Source: an uncultured Candidatus Melainabacteria bacterium
GTDB lineage: Bacteria > Cyanobacteriota > Vampirovibrionia > Gastranaerophilales > Gastranaerophilaceae
NCBI GenBank assembly: GCA_934717895.1
Contig: CAKUZO010000003.1
Span: 1 to 49,641 of the forward strand
Length of the DNA: 49,641 nt
Direction of reading: 5' to 3'
Positions 47,900 through 49,641 of the stretch are shown piece after piece (position 1 is the first letter of the stretch; each line of letters opens with the position of its first letter). The translations under genes and the position numbers were made by a program. Under the pieces are notes generated by a model, which had not been told where the DNA came from, made no database searches, and saw nothing but the letters and a program-made list of their open reading frames with translations.

Positions 47900-48883
47900 A
47901 TGAGTAAAAAATTATTGTTAGTAATTGGTTTATTATTATCGTTTGGTGCGGTAGGAGTGCTTGCCGCAGGTGTTGAGAACTTGCCTGTGTTGAATGGGAC
48001 GGGTGATAATGCAAGCTCTTCATCTTCGTCAAAATCAACCGCAATAGATTTTAACTCGCAACGTGCTTATTATCCGAACGCAACAACTAAAAGCATTGCA
48101 GCTAAGTATAAAATGGGAAATTATTCAGGCTGTTTGCAAGAAATATATTCAGTTTTGAAAAAACAACCGTCAAATGCTATTGCATATTACTATCTTGCAT
48201 TAGTAAATACTCATTTAGACAAGAAAGATGAAGCTGTTACAGCTTATGAGAAGGTTATTGAACTTCACCCGAGTCAATATTTGGTTGATTTTGCAACAAA
48301 AGGTCGAGATTGTTTGACCGGAGGTCCGGCATGTCACCCTGAAACTCAACAAAAAAGCAAACCGGAAGAACAACTTGATGATTTGGATAAATTCATTCGA
48401 GCTCCATATGGCAACGGACTTTCCCCTGAGCTAAACAACGAAATTCGACAAAAAGAGCTTACTAATATCAAGGAAACTATTAACCAAAAAGATAATTTGG
48501 AAAATGTAGATATTCAAAAAATCAAAAATTTTGATAAAAATAAATCTGAGGCAGAAGAAACAATTAAAATCGCTCAGGTTTCTGATGAAGATGTTCTAAA
48601 AGCAGTTAACACTTTGAAAGAAGCCGGGTTAAATGTTTCTGTTCAATCAGAAAACACTAATCCATATGCTCAGATGTCTCAATATCAAGACCCGAGAATG
48701 GCTGAAATGAGTATGCTTTTAAGTGGAAACAATAATAACAACAATACAATGAATACCGTTTTACCTATGCTTATGACACAAGCTCAAAAAGGTGAAAAAG
48801 TTGATCCGAGATTAATGCAGGCTGTTATGATGAATTCAATGATGTCTGATTTCAGCTTCGCAAACAGTAACAATAATAACTAA
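47900..48883 (+). CDS. Exported TPR protein with Asn-rich C-terminus
   Basis: 327 residues. A signal peptide (MSKKLLLVIGLLLSFGAVGVLA-A) is followed by a Ser-rich linker, then TPR-like helices (about 68-135; AIAYYYLALVNTHLDKKDEAVTAYEKVIELHPSQ is a good TPR). The remainder is polar and helical, ending in low-complexity Asn and Met stretches. A ribosome-binding site AAAAGGA precedes ATG 47900, and a TATAATATAAT stretch near 47828 supplies a -10. It probably acts as a periplasmic scaffold. The next gene, also TPR-like, begins nine bases after its stop. Confidence 0.65.
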   Translation: MSKKLLLVIGLLLSFGAVGVLAAGVENLPVLNGTGDNASSSSSSKSTAIDFNSQRAYYPNATTKSIAAKYKMGNYSGCLQEIYSVLKKQPSNAIAYYYLALVNTHLDKKDEAVTAYEKVIELHPSQYLVDFATKGRDCLTGGPACHPETQQKSKPEEQLDDLDKFIRAPYGNGLSPELNNEIRQKELTNIKETINQKDNLENVDIQKIKNFDKNKSEAEETIKIAQVSDEDVLKAVNTLKEAGLNVSVQSENTNPYAQMSQYQDPRMAEMSMLLSGNNNNNNTMNTVLPMLMTQAQKGEKVDPRLMQAVMMNSMMSDFSFANSNNNN

Positions 48884-48892
48884 TATAAATTT

Positions 48893-49430
48893 ATGGTTTT
48901 AGATTATAAAAAAGCAAAAGAGGAATTGTTGGCAGGTAGACTAGAAGACTGTCAACAATTCTTCGTCAAGAATGGGTGTATGTTAGAAAATGCATATGCC
49001 AGATTACTTTGTGATGATATTGAAGGTGCAAAGGTGCTACTTTCGCTTATAAAAGATCGTGATATTCGTGCTCATTGGCTGTTGTTTATGATTTCTTTAA
49101 TTCAAGGAGATGTTCAAGAATATCCTTCTTATTTTGAGTTGAGAAATTTCCTTGAAATCGACTTAAATATTTTAATAGCTTATTACAAAGGCGATTATGT
49201 TGAAAAAATTATTCGTTATGCGGACTATATGTACACAATAAATCCGGAAGTTTATAAATTTATCGGTCGAGTTTTGTACAACAACGGACTTGTTGAACAA
49301 GGACTGTTTTTCTTAAATAGAGCAAAAAATTATTTCTATCACGATCCGGAACTTCATTTTATGTTAGGTTATATTAATTTTAGTCAAGGTAAACTTGACG
49401 ATGCTCAAAACGCCTTAGAAAATGGCTTGC
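48893..49430 (+). CDS. TPR-like protein, 3' end replaced at an apparent chimeric junction
   Basis: From ATG 48893 the frame runs open to the window edge. Residues 1 to about 178 are native to this genome: A/T-rich codons and helical repeats, with a TPR near EQGLFFLNRAKNYF and HFMLGYINFSQGKLDDAQNALENGL. After that the frame changes abruptly into a P-type ATPase (next entry). TAATAT lies six bases before the ATG and no Shine-Dalgarno sequence is present, so it could be leaderless or coupled to the gene upstream. The true C-terminus is not in the window. Confidence 0.6.
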
Positions 49431-49641
49431 GAGTATTGGCGTTTGGATATCGCATATTAGACTCGGGTTCTGATCTGGATGAGAACGAAGAAGAGAATCT
49501 GGTGTTCCTGGGGATGACAGCGATGATGGATCCTCCTAGAGAAGAATCAAAAGCGGCGGTACAGTCCTGTATCGAAGCAGGTATCCGTCCGGTAATGATT
49601 ACCGGTGACCACAAAATTACAGCAGCAGCAATCGCTAAGCG
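49430..49641 (+). CDS. Fragment of a P-type cation-transporting ATPase, probably foreign to this contig
   Basis: About 70 residues in the same open frame as the TPR gene: RVLAFGYRILDSG..., then NLVFLGMTAMMDPPREESK with the hallmark DPPR, and IRPVMITGDHKITAAAIAK with the TGD hinge motif. These two motifs are close together in the phosphorylation (P) domain of calcium/magnesium-type (P2) ATPases. The base composition jumps to about half G+C, with codons such as CTG, GTG and GGG that the neighbours rarely use. The upstream three-quarters of the ATPase (including DKTGT) is absent. A chimeric contig end is the simplest reading. Confidence 0.8.

Noticed and set aside
49405..49614. Minus-strand frame at the window end
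   Set aside because: It is antisense to the clear P-type ATPase motifs and crosses the chimeric joint.
49430..49641. Horizontal transfer of an ATPase domain into a TPR gene
   Set aside because: The change is abrupt, lies at the contig end, and removes the ATPase's own N-terminal parts; an assembly misjoin explains it more simply.

Overview
The window is a low-G+C bacterial chromosome segment with dense genes and short spacers. It looks like a diderm: it carries lptD, lpxI and lpxB (lipopolysaccharide), pilT and a prepilin-like protein (type IV pili), and flhB, a FliA-like sigma factor and four flagellar rod/hook genes. Together with a cyanobacterial-style VKOR-DsbA fusion and several unfamiliar single-span membrane proteins, this best fits a non-photosynthetic gut relative of Cyanobacteria (Gastranaerophilales/Melainabacteria type). 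That placement is inference; there is no rRNA or tRNA gene here to confirm it.

Layout. 1-3.6 kb (mostly minus): the start of pilT, a 330-base spacer that may hold a structured small RNA on the plus strand, rsmG, and a P-loop/TPR protein. 3.6-9.8 kb (plus): a 34-residue membrane protein, an M23 peptidase, lptD, a class II aldolase, lpxI and lpxB, an outer-envelope block. 9.8-18.7 kb: a 550-residue membrane protein, dGTPase, prepilin-like protein and NupC transporter (minus), a 1018-residue glycogen-synthase-like protein with a C-terminal membrane anchor, and a DUF3137-like protein. 18.8-23 kb (plus): yebC, a diguanylate cyclase, tsaE and tsaB overlapping head to tail, then an HNH-like protein. 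23-27 kb (minus): ileS and a dicarboxylate/amino-acid symporter. 27.4-33.9 kb: small membrane protein, GT2 and RgpF-like glycan genes, pheT, an SH3-like exported protein and an unknown protein. 34-38.4 kb: flhB and the sigma factor (plus) facing flgC, flgB and two flgF/flgG genes (minus). 38.5-49.6 kb: S4 protein, phosphoesterase, CNNM/CorC protein, an ABC ATPase with a sensor kinase that lacks the acceptor histidine, asparaginase, MshEN-like protein, VKOR-DsbA, queH and TPR proteins.

Points that deserve attention: (i) the last ~210 bases encode part of a P-type cation ATPase joined in frame to a TPR gene, most likely an assembly chimera; (ii) two arrays of four tandem octamers (NNGCTAAG type), one inside the ileS coding sequence and one between genes at 41.15 kb; (iii) at least six genes have a -10 box 6-7 bases before the ATG and no Shine-Dalgarno sequence, which suggests leaderless mRNAs; (iv) one palindromic -35 box, TTGCAA at 3604-3609, appears to serve two divergent promoters; (v) a candidate small RNA at about 469-634.

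No tRNA, rRNA, CRISPR array, transposase or phage gene was recognised.
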